Below are positions 1-8,502 of a stretch of 34,883 bases of DNA, in pieces. Position 1 is the first letter of the stretch, and each line of letters starts with the position of its first letter. The translations under genes were made by a program, and so were the position numbers. Below the pieces are notes generated by a model that did no database searches, was not told the origin of the DNA, and saw only the letters and a list, made by a program, of their open reading frames with translations. This DNA is from Dehalococcoidia bacterium (GTDB lineage Bacteria > Chloroflexota > Dehalococcoidia > Lucifugimonadales > UBA3495), in contig JAJDWF010000049.1 in the NCBI GenBank assembly GCA_022825745.1, positions 1 through 34,883 of the forward strand. Reading direction: 5' to 3'.

Positions 1-996
1 CTGTCGCGCCACCTGGGCGGCGCGAAGATTTATCTGAAGCGCGAAGACCTGGCCCACACCGGCGCCCACAAGATAAACAACGCCCTCGGCCAGGCCCTCC
101 TTGCCCGGCACATGGGCAAGCGTCGTATCATCGCCGAGACCGGCGCGGGGCAACACGGCGTCGCCTCCGCCACCGCCTGCGCGATGCTGGGCTTGCAGTG
201 CATCGTCTATATGGGCGTTGAGGACACGGTGCGGCAGGCGCTGAACGTGTACCGGATGCGGCTGCTGGGGGCTGAGGTCATCGGCGTGGAGTCCGGCACA
301 CGCACGCTGAAGGATGCCATCAACGAGGCCATCCGCGACTGGGTCACCAACGTGGAGAACACCCACTATCTCATCGGCAGCGTGGTGGGGCCGCACCCGT
401 ACCCCATGCTGGTGCGGGATTTCCAGTCGGTGATTGGGCGCGAGGCACGGGAGCAAATCCTGGAAGCCGAAGGCAGGCTGCCGGACGTGGTGGCGGCCTG
501 CGTCGGCGGGGGCAGCAACGCCATCGGCACGTTCTACGAGTTCATCGGCGACGAAGGTGTCCGGCTGGTGGGAGTGGAAGCGGCCGGAGAAGGGGTGGAA
601 ACGGGCCGACATTCGGCTACGCTATCGGCGGGCAAACCCGGGGTGCTGCACGGCTCGATGTCCTACCTGCTGCAGGACGAGCACGGACAGATCCAGGAAG
701 CGCACAGCATATCGGCGGGCCTGGACTACCCGGGAGTCGGCCCGGAGCATAGTTGGCTGAAAGCGACGGGGCGCGCCGAATACCTATCGGTGACGGACGA
801 CGAGGCGCTGGAGGGTTTTCGACTGCTCTGCCGCACCGAGGGCATCATCCCCGCGCTGGAATCGGCCCACGCCATTTATCACGTGAGCCGGATGGCGGCG
901 GATCTGCCGTCGGACAACATAATCGTGGCGTGCCTGAGCGGACGGGGGGACAAGGACGTGCCGTCCATCGCCGAGCGCGAGGGGATTGGGGTTTAG
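1..996 (+). CDS. trpB: Tryptophan synthase beta chain, 5' end outside window
   Basis: This PLP enzyme condenses indole with L-serine to give tryptophan, normally in an alpha2beta2 complex with TrpA. The reading frame is open from base 1, so the gene begins upstream; 331 residues are present. Near the N-terminal edge is the HTGAHKINN segment with the PLP lysine at codon 24, then ETGAGQHG with the catalytic glutamate at codon 46. These match Lys87 and Glu109 of the Salmonella enzyme, so about 63 residues are missing. The phosphate-binding GGGSNA loop follows near codon 170. The C-terminus (SGRGDKD) is intact and the gene ends in TAG. The next gene on the same strand is an SDR-fold protein with its own promoter-like sequence, so it need not share the trp transcript. 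Identity is very secure. Confidence 0.97.
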   Translation: MSRHLGGAKIYLKREDLAHTGAHKINNALGQALLARHMGKRRIIAETGAGQHGVASATACAMLGLQCIVYMGVEDTVRQALNVYRMRLLGAEVIGVESGTRTLKDAINEAIRDWVTNVENTHYLIGSVVGPHPYPMLVRDFQSVIGREAREQILEAEGRLPDVVAACVGGGSNAIGTFYEFIGDEGVRLVGVEAAGEGVETGRHSATLSAGKPGVLHGSMSYLLQDEHGQIQEAHSISAGLDYPGVGPEHSWLKATGRAEYLSVTDDEALEGFRLLCRTEGIIPALESAHAIYHVSRMAADLPSDNIIVACLSGRGDKDVPSIAEREGIGV

Positions 997-1046
997 TCTG
1001 CCGGTCCCATCCAGGGGGCCGCGTCCGGTAGGAGAGGGCAGCCCTG

Positions 1047-1055
1047 TGCTATAAT
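1047..1055 (+). promoter_or_regulatory. Extended -10 promoter upstream of the SDR gene
   Basis: TGCTATAAT (TG at 1047-1048, hexamer 1050-1055) is a perfect extended -10 element. No convincing -35 lies 16-18 bp upstream, which extended -10 promoters can tolerate. Transcription would start near 1062, giving a leader of about 65 nt. Confidence 0.5.
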
Positions 1056-1081
1056 CCCCGTCGGTTATCGACACAATTGCG

Positions 1082-1110
1082 CCCGGATACCGTCACATTA
1101 TCCGGGTTTT
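1082..1110 (+). terminator. Hairpin plus TTTT between trpB and the SDR gene
   Basis: CCCGGATA (1082-1089) and TATCCGGG (1099-1106) form a perfect 8-bp stem with a 9-nt loop, followed by TTTT. It could end the trpB transcript. It lies downstream of the -10 element at 1050-1055 and only 6 nt before the SDR Shine-Dalgarno, so it may also act within the SDR leader. Confidence 0.5.
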
Positions 1111-1126
1111 GATAAGGAGGCGAGCG

Positions 1127-1924
1127 ATGGAGCTGGGATTGGACGGGAAGGTAGCAATCGTAACCGGAGGCAGCGAGGGCATTGGCAAAGCGGCCGCTTT
1201 GCGCATGGCCGGTGAGGGCGCCAACGTCATCATCGTGGCGCGGCGACAGGACGTCCTGGATGCCGCGGCCGACGAAATCCGCACCGCAACGGAGGGGGAA
1301 GTGTTGCCGCTGTCCGCCGACGTTTCCGACCGGGACACCGCCGCCCAGGTGGTCAACACCGCCGTCGAGAGATACGGGCGCGTGGACATTCTCGTGAACA
1401 ACGCCGGCACCTCCATGGCCAAAGGGTTCGAGGACGTCAGCGATGACGACTGGGAGTTCGACTTTGAGCTCAAGGTGTGGGGCGCCGTTCGCCTGATCCG
1501 GGCGTCCATTCCCGAAATGCGCAAGGTCGGCGGTGGCCGCATCATCAACGTGACCAATCTCGGCGGGCGCACGCCCGGCGCCAATTCCATGCCCACGTCC
1601 ATCTCACGGGCCGCCGGCATCGCCATCACCAAGGGTCTGTCCAAGGACCTGGCCTCGGACAACATCCTGGTCAACACCGTTTGCATCGGCCTCATCAAGA
1701 GCGGGCAGCACCAGCGACGGTACGATGGGCGGATCGTCAACGAACCGGACCTGGACATGGACGACTTTTACGCCCAACTGGCTGCCGGGCGCGGCGTGCC
1801 GTTGGGTCGGGTTGGCGAAGGCGCCGAGGCCGGCGATGTCATCGCGTTCCTCGCGTCGGAACGGGCCAGCTACCTGACGGGCGTGGCGATCAACATCGAT
1901 GGCGGCGCGTCGGCGGTGGTGTAG
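1127..1924 (+). CDS. SDR-fold protein with non-canonical active site
   Basis: A 265-residue short-chain dehydrogenase/reductase-fold protein. The Rossmann half is normal: TGGSEGIG (residues 13-20) for the dinucleotide and NNAG (91-94). The catalytic half is not: aligned with classical SDRs, the active-site Asn, Ser, Tyr and Lys are replaced by Lys116, Asn144, Thr157 and Arg161, while the Ser-Tyr spacing (13) and Tyr-Lys spacing (4) are kept. It may bind NAD(P) without classical oxidoreductase chemistry, or belong to a divergent SDR branch. The ATG at 1127 is chosen because TAAGGAGG lies at 1113-1120; an in-frame TTG at 1109 precedes that site and is unlikely. The gene lies 47 bp before the aminotransferase on the same strand. 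The substrate is unknown. Confidence 0.85.
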   Translation: MELGLDGKVAIVTGGSEGIGKAAALRMAGEGANVIIVARRQDVLDAAADEIRTATEGEVLPLSADVSDRDTAAQVVNTAVERYGRVDILVNNAGTSMAKGFEDVSDDDWEFDFELKVWGAVRLIRASIPEMRKVGGGRIINVTNLGGRTPGANSMPTSISRAAGIAITKGLSKDLASDNILVNTVCIGLIKSGQHQRRYDGRIVNEPDLDMDDFYAQLAAGRGVPLGRVGEGAEAGDVIAFLASERASYLTGVAINIDGGASAVV

Positions 1925-1971
1925 TTGCGCCGATGCCGGACCGGTTGAGAGTTTGAAAAGCGGAGAGCACA

Positions 1972-3168
1972 GTGAACGAATCATACTTCGATGAATTTGA
2001 AGCCCCGAGCCGGCTGCTGCTGGGAGCGGGCCCCTGCACCGTCCATCCGCGCGTGCTGCGCGCCATGACGCAGCCGGTGGTGGGCCACCTTGACCCTCTT
2101 TTCTTCCAGATTATGGACGAGGTGTGCGAGATGCTTCGGCAGGTCTTTCACACCGAGAACTATGTAACCATGCCCATCTCCTCCACGGGAACGGGGGCGA
2201 TGGAAACCGCCTGCGTCAACGTCCTGGAGAGGGGCGACACGGCCATCGTCTGCCGGAACGGTTACTTTGGCGTGCGGCTGGCGGACATTACCCAGCGCTG
2301 CGGGGCCAACACGATAATGGTCGATTCCCCGTGGGGAGAGCCGGCGGACCTCAACGCGCTGGAGGATGCGCTGAAAGCCAACCCCGGCACGAAGATGGTC
2401 GGGCTGGTTCACGCCGAGACCTCGACGGGCGCGCTGACTCCGTTGCAGGACGCCATCGACATGGCGCACCGCTACGGCGCGCTGGTGGTGGTGGACGCCG
2501 TCACCTCGCTGGGCAGCCACGAGGTGCGCGTTGACGATTGGGACATCGACGTTTGCTACAGCGCCAGCCAGAAGTGCCTGGGAGCGCCTCCCGGCCTGGC
2601 GCCGGTCAGCTTCGGCCAGCGGGCCATGGACGTTATCGACAAGCGCGCCACTCCGGTGGAGAGCTTCTACTTCAACCTGCAGGGCGTCGCCGAGTACTGG
2701 AACGAAACCCAGCGCGTTTATCACCACACCAGCCCCATCACCATGACCTACGCCATGCGGGAGTCCCTGCGCATGATGATGGAAGAGGGCATCGAGGAGC
2801 GCCACGCCCGGCACGCACGCGTTGCCGCCGGCTTGCGGGCCGGCCTCGCCGCCATGGGCCTGGAACTGACCACCAATCCGGAGTATCAGCTGAACCCGAT
2901 CACGATAGTGAAAGCGCCGGAAGGCGTGGACGAGGGCGCAGCGCGGGCCAGGCTGCTGAACGAATTCAACATCGAGGTCAGCGGGGGCCTGGGCGAGTTT
3001 CGCAACAAGGTCTGGCGCATCGGGATGATGGGCGAGGGCGCACGGGAGAGCAACGTACTGTCGGTACTGTCCGCCCTGGAGATGATCCTAGCCGATGCCG
3101 GTTACGAGGTTGCCTTCGGGGCCAGCGTAGCGGCGGCCCAGCGGAGTTTCGCGAACAACGGGAGCTAG
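1972..3168 (+). CDS. Class V aminotransferase, alanine/serine-glyoxylate type
   Basis: A 398-residue fold-type I PLP aminotransferase of the alanine-glyoxylate/serine-pyruvate family, which also includes PucG-like ureidoglycine aminotransferases. The N-terminus carries the family segment LLLGAGPCTVHPRVL, the cofactor aspartate sits in VVVDAVTSLG, and the Schiff-base lysine is Lys201 in SASQKCLGAPPG. The likely reaction is amino transfer from alanine, serine or a purine-derived donor to glyoxylate, giving glycine. The GTG start at 1972 has GGAG about 6 nt upstream. The gene runs head-on into glcF, whose stop is 7 bp away. Glycolate oxidase produces glyoxylate, so a linked role is plausible. 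Family is sure; amino donor is not. Confidence 0.92.
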   Translation: MNESYFDEFEAPSRLLLGAGPCTVHPRVLRAMTQPVVGHLDPLFFQIMDEVCEMLRQVFHTENYVTMPISSTGTGAMETACVNVLERGDTAIVCRNGYFGVRLADITQRCGANTIMVDSPWGEPADLNALEDALKANPGTKMVGLVHAETSTGALTPLQDAIDMAHRYGALVVVDAVTSLGSHEVRVDDWDIDVCYSASQKCLGAPPGLAPVSFGQRAMDVIDKRATPVESFYFNLQGVAEYWNETQRVYHHTSPITMTYAMRESLRMMMEEGIEERHARHARVAAGLRAGLAAMGLELTTNPEYQLNPITIVKAPEGVDEGAARARLLNEFNIEVSGGLGEFRNKVWRIGMMGEGARESNVLSVLSALEMILADAGYEVAFGASVAAAQRSFANNGS

Positions 3169-3175
3169 GTCAAGC

Positions 3176-4597
3176 TCAGCCTTCGGCCTGGTAGGCCGCG
3201 TCGAGTATCTCCACGACGTGCTTGACGCGCACGTCCGACTCGGCGTTGCGCAATCCCTGCTCCAGTTGGGCCATGCAGCCGGGGTTGGCGGAAGCGATCA
3301 CTTGGGCTTCGGTTGCCAGCGCGTTTCCGATCTTGCGCCGTTGCAATCGTTGCGACATATCCCGCTGGATCAGCGAGTAGAATCCCGCCGAACCGCAGCA
3401 TAGCGACGACTCGGCCATCTCGGTCAATTGCAGGCCCGGGATGCTGCGCAGGACCTGCCGAGGGGCGTCGGTAATCCGTTGCGCGTGGGCCAGGTGGCAG
3501 GGGTCCTGCATGGTTACGCGCCAGGGCAGTTCGGCTTGGGGTGGGTCCAGGGGTAGTTCGGCCAGAAACTCCGTAATGTCCCGGGTATTTTCGGCAAACT
3601 CGGTGGCCGCGTCGGCGTAATCGGGATCATCGCGCAGCAAATCGCCGTATTCTTTCATCGAGGAACCACAGCCGGCCGAGGCGGTGATGATAACGTCAAC
3701 GCCGGCGGAACGGAAAGCGTCTATGTTGCGCCGGGCCAACTGCCGGCCCAGTTCCAGATCGCCGGCGTGGAGATTCAGGGCGCCACAGCAGCCCTGGGCC
3801 GTGGGCGTCACTACATCGCAGCCGTTTCGCTGCAAGACGCGCACCGCCGCCCGCATCGTGTCGCCCTGCATCATGGGCATGACGCAGCCGGACAGGAGGC
3901 CGACGGTCATCCTCGACTGCCCTTCGGATGAATACACGCGAGGGTTGGCCGGATAAACTCGGCGGCTCGGTGAGAAGAAACGGTCGCCCATCACGGGCAT
4001 CTGGGCTTCCATTTCGCTCAAGCCGCCGGGGAGCGCTTTCAGGAAGCCGATGCGTCGCACCAACCCCTGCAAACCCCATCGTTGGTACGCGCGCATCAAA
4101 TGGCCGGCGATTCGCAGGCGTCCGTTGTGGGGCAGAGCGGCGCGCAGGAACAGGCGGGACAGCCGACTCAATGCCGGACTGGCAAGATTGTTATCCTGCA
4201 CCTGCGCCCGGGTGTGCTCCATCAGCCGGCCGTATGGCACACCGGAGGGGCACACGGCTTCACACGCGCGGCATTGCAGGCACAGCTCCCAATGGGACAC
4301 CAGGCGTTCGCTGATCCCCGTCCGGCCCTCATGGACCGCTTTCATCAGGGCGATGCGTCCCCTTGGGGACTCGGTTTCCAACTGGGTTTCCACATACGTG
4401 GGGCAGGCGCTGAGGCACAGGCCGCAATGGACGCAGCGGTATAGGTCGGCTTCGGTCGGCGCGTCGCTGCCGGCGAATCCGGGTCCATCGTTCAGGGAAC
4501 CTTCAAAAGGAACGCCATAGGGAAAGCCGTGCCCGGCGTCGATTCCGCCGCCGGAGTGCCGGACTTCATCCGTTTGCGGTTGCGCGCCTCCGGCCAT
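3176..4597 (-). CDS. glcF: Glycolate oxidase iron-sulfur subunit
   Basis: A 473-residue GlcF-type subunit that passes electrons from the flavin subunits toward the respiratory chain at the membrane. Two ferredoxin-like [4Fe-4S] motifs are visible: Cys55/58/61/65 (CVHCGLCLSACP) and Cys106/109/112/116 (CLQCRACEAVCP). Two cysteine-rich CCG domains follow, one around GCCGALNLHAGD and one around DPCHLAHAQR and LCCGSAGFY. The reading frame is open for another 80 codons upstream, but that part is unlike the family. The ATG at 4597 is preceded by GGAGG and shares its A with the TAA of glcE, which fixes the start. It is the last gene of a minus-strand run. About 50 residues precede the first cluster. 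Glycerol-3-phosphate or lactate oxidase iron-sulfur subunits are similar, but the glcD/glcE context favours glycolate. Confidence 0.93.
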   Translation of the reverse strand: MAGGAQPQTDEVRHSGGGIDAGHGFPYGVPFEGSLNDGPGFAGSDAPTEADLYRCVHCGLCLSACPTYVETQLETESPRGRIALMKAVHEGRTGISERLVSHWELCLQCRACEAVCPSGVPYGRLMEHTRAQVQDNNLASPALSRLSRLFLRAALPHNGRLRIAGHLMRAYQRWGLQGLVRRIGFLKALPGGLSEMEAQMPVMGDRFFSPSRRVYPANPRVYSSEGQSRMTVGLLSGCVMPMMQGDTMRAAVRVLQRNGCDVVTPTAQGCCGALNLHAGDLELGRQLARRNIDAFRSAGVDVIITASAGCGSSMKEYGDLLRDDPDYADAATEFAENTRDITEFLAELPLDPPQAELPWRVTMQDPCHLAHAQRITDAPRQVLRSIPGLQLTEMAESSLCCGSAGFYSLIQRDMSQRLQRRKIGNALATEAQVIASANPGCMAQLEQGLRNAESDVRVKHVVEILDAAYQAEG

Positions 4598-5946
4598 TAC
4601 AGTCCTCCGATAAAGCGTCCGGGGTTGAGGACGTTGTTGGGGTCGAATTGCTGTTTGATTCGACGCATTATCGCCATTCCCGACGGCGCCGGCCCCCAAA
4701 CGTCGATCAGTTCCTTTGCCGCTGGCGGGCAGGTTTCGACGATAGCGTCGCCCCCCAAACCGGCTGCGGTTGATTGGACGTGACGGAGACGTTCGGCGAC
4801 TTGAACCGCGTTTTCGCCCGAAAGGTCGCCCCACCACATCAAGCGGCCGCCGCCAAATCCGGCGTCCGCGACAACTCCCGGCGCTTCTTCACCGATTTCA
4901 TGGTGATCCATCGCCAACAGATTCTCCAGAGCATCGGGGGACGTGTTCATCCGAACGCACACGGACGGCGGGTTTTCGGGACTGACCGGGAAGTCCGCCA
5001 GCAGCTCGATCAGATCGGCGGCTTCTTCGCCCTCGATATGAAGCGCGCTGGCAGCGTCGAGCCACGCCAATGCCGTGTCTTCAACCCTGCGCTTGACCGA
5101 CGCCGGCCGGCCGGCAATCAGGGCGATTGCCACCGGCCCGTATCCGGCAGGTATGTTGGGGTCTCCCAGCCGCCGGGCCGCGGGCGGACTCAGGACGTGC
5201 AGGGCCTGCGGAGCGAAGGGCTGGGACAGGAGATCCCGACACGCCGCGACCGCCGCCTGGTTGTTTTCAAACACCGCGATGATCGCTGCCCAGGCCGTCG
5301 GAGCCGGCGCAATCTTGAAGGTGGCTTCCGTTATCACGGCTAGCGTACCCAGTGAGCCGGTGTAAAGGCGGTTGAGGTCATAGCCGGTCACGTTTTTGAC
5401 TACCTGACCGCCGGCCTTGCTCATGGTCCCATCGGCGCCCACCACGCTGACGCCGATGAGCCAGTCCCGGGGCAGTCCATAGGCGGAGCGCATCGGCCCG
5501 CTGATGCCCGTCGCCAGCGTGCCGCCAATGGTGGCCCGGTGCGCCAGCGGCGGGGCAAGCGGGACACACTTCCCATCCTGGCCTAACTCGGAATCAAGCT
5601 GGCCAACGGTGATGCCGGCCTGAACGCGCACCGTAAGGTCTGCCGGTTGAAAGTCAACCATCCGGTTGAGTCCGGTCATGTCCAGCGCGATACCGGGACG
5701 GGTCGGCGTGTTGCCCAGGTGGCTGAGCGTGCGGCCTCCGGAGGGGTACACGGCGACGTCGTTGCGGTGCGCCCATTCCAGCACGGCGGCGACCTCGTCG
5801 GCTTCCGATGGGCGCACGATTGCCGACGGGGCGAAAGGGCCGATTGCGTAGTCAGTTACCCGTCCGGATGCAACCACACGGTCTCCGCCCAGAAGCGCCG
5901 TGAGTTGTCCGGATAAATCCCGGCCCAGGTCAGCAGATGCTGTCAT
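4597..5946 (-). CDS. glcE: Glycolate oxidase FAD-binding subunit
   Basis: A 449-residue FAD-binding PCMH-type protein, the second flavin subunit of the glycolate oxidase complex. The FAD-binding part is in the first 200 residues: IVRPSEADEVAAVLEWA, then VYPSGGRTLSHLG and the GGTLATGISGPMRSAYG segment. The C-terminus ends in the family motif FDPNNVLNPGRF. It is roughly 100 residues longer than E. coli GlcE (about 350), with the extra length in the middle region. The ATG at 5946 lies 3 bp after the glcD stop, and the TAA overlaps the glcF ATG by one base, so translation of the three subunits is probably coupled. Confidence 0.92.
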   Translation of the reverse strand: MTASADLGRDLSGQLTALLGGDRVVASGRVTDYAIGPFAPSAIVRPSEADEVAAVLEWAHRNDVAVYPSGGRTLSHLGNTPTRPGIALDMTGLNRMVDFQPADLTVRVQAGITVGQLDSELGQDGKCVPLAPPLAHRATIGGTLATGISGPMRSAYGLPRDWLIGVSVVGADGTMSKAGGQVVKNVTGYDLNRLYTGSLGTLAVITEATFKIAPAPTAWAAIIAVFENNQAAVAACRDLLSQPFAPQALHVLSPPAARRLGDPNIPAGYGPVAIALIAGRPASVKRRVEDTALAWLDAASALHIEGEEAADLIELLADFPVSPENPPSVCVRMNTSPDALENLLAMDHHEIGEEAPGVVADAGFGGGRLMWWGDLSGENAVQVAERLRHVQSTAAGLGGDAIVETCPPAAKELIDVWGPAPSGMAIMRRIKQQFDPNNVLNPGRFIGGL

Positions 5947-5949
5947 GCA

Positions 5950-7383
5950 TCACGCGTACAGGCCGGCGGTGTGCGCTGCGGGGTGGGGCGCGGGGCGGTA
6001 GTAGCTTCCGTCGGGGAAGATTTTGCCGGGATTGAGGCGGTTCTGCGGAGCGAAGGCCTCTCTTACTCGCTGCATGGCGGCCATGTCGTCGTCAGCGTAC
6101 ACCAGCGGCATGAACTGCTTCTTTTCCAGCCCGATGCCGTGCTCGCCGCTGAGGGTGCCACCCAGGGCCGCGCATTCTTCCATCAGCTCGGCGGCGGCGG
6201 CCATCGCGTTGTCCATGACGCCGGGTTCGCGGGCGTCGAACAGCATGCACGGGTGCAGGTTGCCGTCGCCGGCGTGAAAGACGTTGGCGATGGTGATGCC
6301 GTACCGCTCGCTCACCTCGTTGACCTTGCGCAGCATCTGGGTCAAGCGCGTCCGGGGAACCACGCCGTCCACGAGGTAGTAGTTGGGCGCGATGGTGCCG
6401 AAAGCGCCGAACGCCGTCTTGCGTCCCACCCACAACCGCTCGCGCTCGGCGTCGTCCTCCGCGATGCGCACGTCGGCGGCGCCGGTGTCCCATAGCGCCG
6501 ATTCGACCTCCTTGGTGACTTCCTCAACCTCTTCCCGCAGCCCCTCAAGCTCGATGAGCAGGACGGCGCCGGCGTCGTTGGGGTAGCCGGCGTCGGTGAC
6601 GTTCTGGACGGCGCGGATGCTCAAAGCGTCGATCATCTCCAGGGCCGCCGGCACAATCCCGTATCCGATCACCGCTGACACCGCCGTGCAGGCGGAGTCG
6701 ATGTCGGGAAAGATGCCCAGGAAAGTCCGCACAGACTCGGGCGTAGGCAGCAGGCGAACCAATATCTTGGTGGCGATGCCGAAAGTTCCTTCGGAACCCA
6801 CGAACGCCCCACGCAGGTCGTAGCCCGACGCCTCCCGGGCCTGGCTGCCGAGGTGGACGATTTCTCCATCCTCGAGCACCACTTCCATGCCGATGACGTG
6901 GTTGGTGGTAGCGCCGTAGGCCAGGCAGTGCGGCCCGCCGGCGTTCTCCGCGATGTTCCCGCCGAGGCTGCAAGCGCGCTGGCTGGACGGGTCGGGGGCA
7001 TATCTCATGCCGAACTTGCGGACGTGGTTGTCCAGGTCCAGGTTGATCACGCCCGGTTCCACCAGCGCGGTCCGGTTGATCGAATCCACCTCAAGAATGC
7101 GATTCATGCGGGGGAACGCGATTTGCAGGCCGTCGGGTGGGGTGATGGCGCCGCCGCTCAAGCCGGTCCCGCTTCCGCGGCCGACTACGGTTACGCCCGC
7201 GTCGTAGGCCAGGGCCATGACACGGCTGACCTCGTCAGCGTTTGCCGGCAAAACGACCGCTCGGGGCATCGAGCGGTCAACGGAGCCGTCATACTCATAG
7301 ACCAGCAAGTCTTCGCGGTGGTCGATTACATAATCTTCACCGACGATGGCCCGCAGTTCGTCCAGAAAGTCGGAGCTTGCCAA
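5950..7383 (-). CDS. glcD: Glycolate oxidase catalytic flavoprotein subunit
   Basis: A 477-residue FAD-linked oxidase of the GlcD/D-lactate dehydrogenase family that oxidises glycolate (or D-lactate) to the 2-oxoacid. The FAD-binding motif GRGSGTGLSGG is near residue 70, the PDPSSQ and CSLGGNIAENAGGP segments follow, and the substrate-domain motifs HAGDGNLHP and LSGEHGIGLEK lie near the C-terminus before NPGKIFP. The start is a TTG at 7383 with a GAGTGAAGA ribosome-binding segment; no ATG or GTG occurs before conserved sequence. It begins 7 bp after the NHL gene stop, so that gene is probably in the same transcript. D-lactate dehydrogenase is the main alternative, but adjacent glcE and glcF make glycolate oxidase most likely. 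Confidence 0.93.
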   Translation of the reverse strand: MASSDFLDELRAIVGEDYVIDHREDLLVYEYDGSVDRSMPRAVVLPANADEVSRVMALAYDAGVTVVGRGSGTGLSGGAITPPDGLQIAFPRMNRILEVDSINRTALVEPGVINLDLDNHVRKFGMRYAPDPSSQRACSLGGNIAENAGGPHCLAYGATTNHVIGMEVVLEDGEIVHLGSQAREASGYDLRGAFVGSEGTFGIATKILVRLLPTPESVRTFLGIFPDIDSACTAVSAVIGYGIVPAALEMIDALSIRAVQNVTDAGYPNDAGAVLLIELEGLREEVEEVTKEVESALWDTGAADVRIAEDDAERERLWVGRKTAFGAFGTIAPNYYLVDGVVPRTRLTQMLRKVNEVSERYGITIANVFHAGDGNLHPCMLFDAREPGVMDNAMAAAAELMEECAALGGTLSGEHGIGLEKKQFMPLVYADDDMAAMQRVREAFAPQNRLNPGKIFPDGSYYRPAPHPAAHTAGLYA

Positions 7384-7390
7384 TCTTCAC

Positions 7391-8419
7391 TCAGCCTTTG
7401 CGCCGCTGGTACACCTGGATGCGGTGCCGGTTGGATTCCACCACGAACAGCCGGTCTTCGGAGTCCAGGCGCACCGATACGGGGCCCCAGAAGTAGGGTT
7501 CGGTCTGCGACGAAATCAAGTAAGGAGTGTCCAGGTGCGGCGGCAGTTCCGGGACGAGGTTGGACATCTCGCGGGTGTTGCGCTCGTCGGGGTTAACCGA
7601 CATGAAATCCTGCGCCCACTTGGACAGGGTGGCTTGCCCTCGCAGCGACTGAACGAATCCGCCGTCCGGGTCCAGAATCTGCACCCGCTCGTTGCCCCAG
7701 TCGGATACGTACATGTAGCCGTCCGAGTCCACGCAGACCCCCGACGGCCGGCTGAGCTGGCCGTCCCCATCGCCGGAGGCGCCGTAAGCGGCGATGAACT
7801 GCCCGTCGGCGGTGAATTTCTGGATGCGGTCGTTGCGCCAGTCGGCGACATAGACGTTGCCCGCCGGATCCAGCCCGACGCCCCACGGCATGTTGAACTG
7901 GCCGGGGCCGTCGCCGGTTTCGCCCCAAGTTCCCAGGGACTCGCCCGACGTGGTGAACCTTTGCACACGGTTGTTGCCTTGCTCGACGACGTACAGCACT
8001 CCCTCGGCGTTCATGGCGAGGCCGGCGGGGCCGTTCATCTGGCCGGCTGCGTTGCCTTTCTCGCCCCATTGCCGCACGAAGTTGCCGTCGGTATCCAGCG
8101 CCGTGACGCGGTGCTGCTGTTCGTCGGTGACGTACACTACGCCCTGATCGTCCAGCGCGATAGCGACCGGAAGTATCCACTGGCCGTCGCCGCGGCCGTA
8201 GCCACGGCTGAACTCGCCCAGGTAGTCCTCTTCCCAGTTCATCATGCCGATGCGGACCAGGGAGGCCCGCACCGTATCGCAGCGGTTCAGGATCAGGATG
8301 CGGCCGTCGGGAGCGAAGGCGCAGTCGTAGGGATTGGTGAAACCTCGACCACTCTGGTTGGTGGTGAGGCCAATGGTCTTGAGGTATTCCACCGGCCCGG
8401 CGGCAACGGCGGTAGTCAT
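7391..8419 (-). CDS. NHL-repeat beta-propeller protein
   Basis: A 342-residue protein made almost wholly of NHL-type repeats. At least five blades can be read, each with the pattern GQ(F/L)..P.GV..D..GN.YV.D..N.R(I/V)Q.F, for example around GPGQFNMPWGVGLDP and GDGQLSRPSGVCVDS. This predicts a five- or six-bladed beta-propeller. NHL propellers act as binding platforms or, in some families, lyases; no catalytic signature is evident. No signal peptide is visible at the N-terminus. The ATG at 8419 has GGAG about 8 nt upstream. Its stop is 7 bp before glcD and a perfect 12-bp palindrome lies just upstream. The ligand is unknown. Confidence 0.88.
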   Translation of the reverse strand: MTTAVAAGPVEYLKTIGLTTNQSGRGFTNPYDCAFAPDGRILILNRCDTVRASLVRIGMMNWEEDYLGEFSRGYGRGDGQWILPVAIALDDQGVVYVTDEQQHRVTALDTDGNFVRQWGEKGNAAGQMNGPAGLAMNAEGVLYVVEQGNNRVQRFTTSGESLGTWGETGDGPGQFNMPWGVGLDPAGNVYVADWRNDRIQKFTADGQFIAAYGASGDGDGQLSRPSGVCVDSDGYMYVSDWGNERVQILDPDGGFVQSLRGQATLSKWAQDFMSVNPDERNTREMSNLVPELPPHLDTPYLISSQTEPYFWGPVSVRLDSEDRLFVVESNRHRIQVYQRRKG

Positions 8420-8440
8420 AACAGCTTCTCCATTTTCGGC

Positions 8441-8468
8441 GTAGGGGCGAATGATTATTCGCCCCTAC
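8441..8468. repeat. Perfect palindrome with 12-bp arms between DUF1800 and NHL genes
   Basis: Arms GTAGGGGCGAAT (8441-8452) and ATTCGCCCCTAC (8457-8468) flank a GATT loop. The GTAGGGGCG...CGCCCCTAC form resembles dispersed intergenic palindromes found in many bacterial genomes, including Chloroflexota (recalled, not checked). With no T tract it is not a standard intrinsic terminator, but it could protect or partly end the DUF1501-DUF1800 mRNA. Confidence 0.85.
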
Positions 8469-8502
8469 AGATCCATGGTGGGTTTGGCCTGGCGAGAAAC
8501 CG

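Noticed and set aside
4598..4837. 80-codon upstream extension of the glcF reading frame
   Set aside because: It lies inside glcE in another frame, has no family similarity, and the ATG at 4597 has GGAGG and a TAATG overlap.
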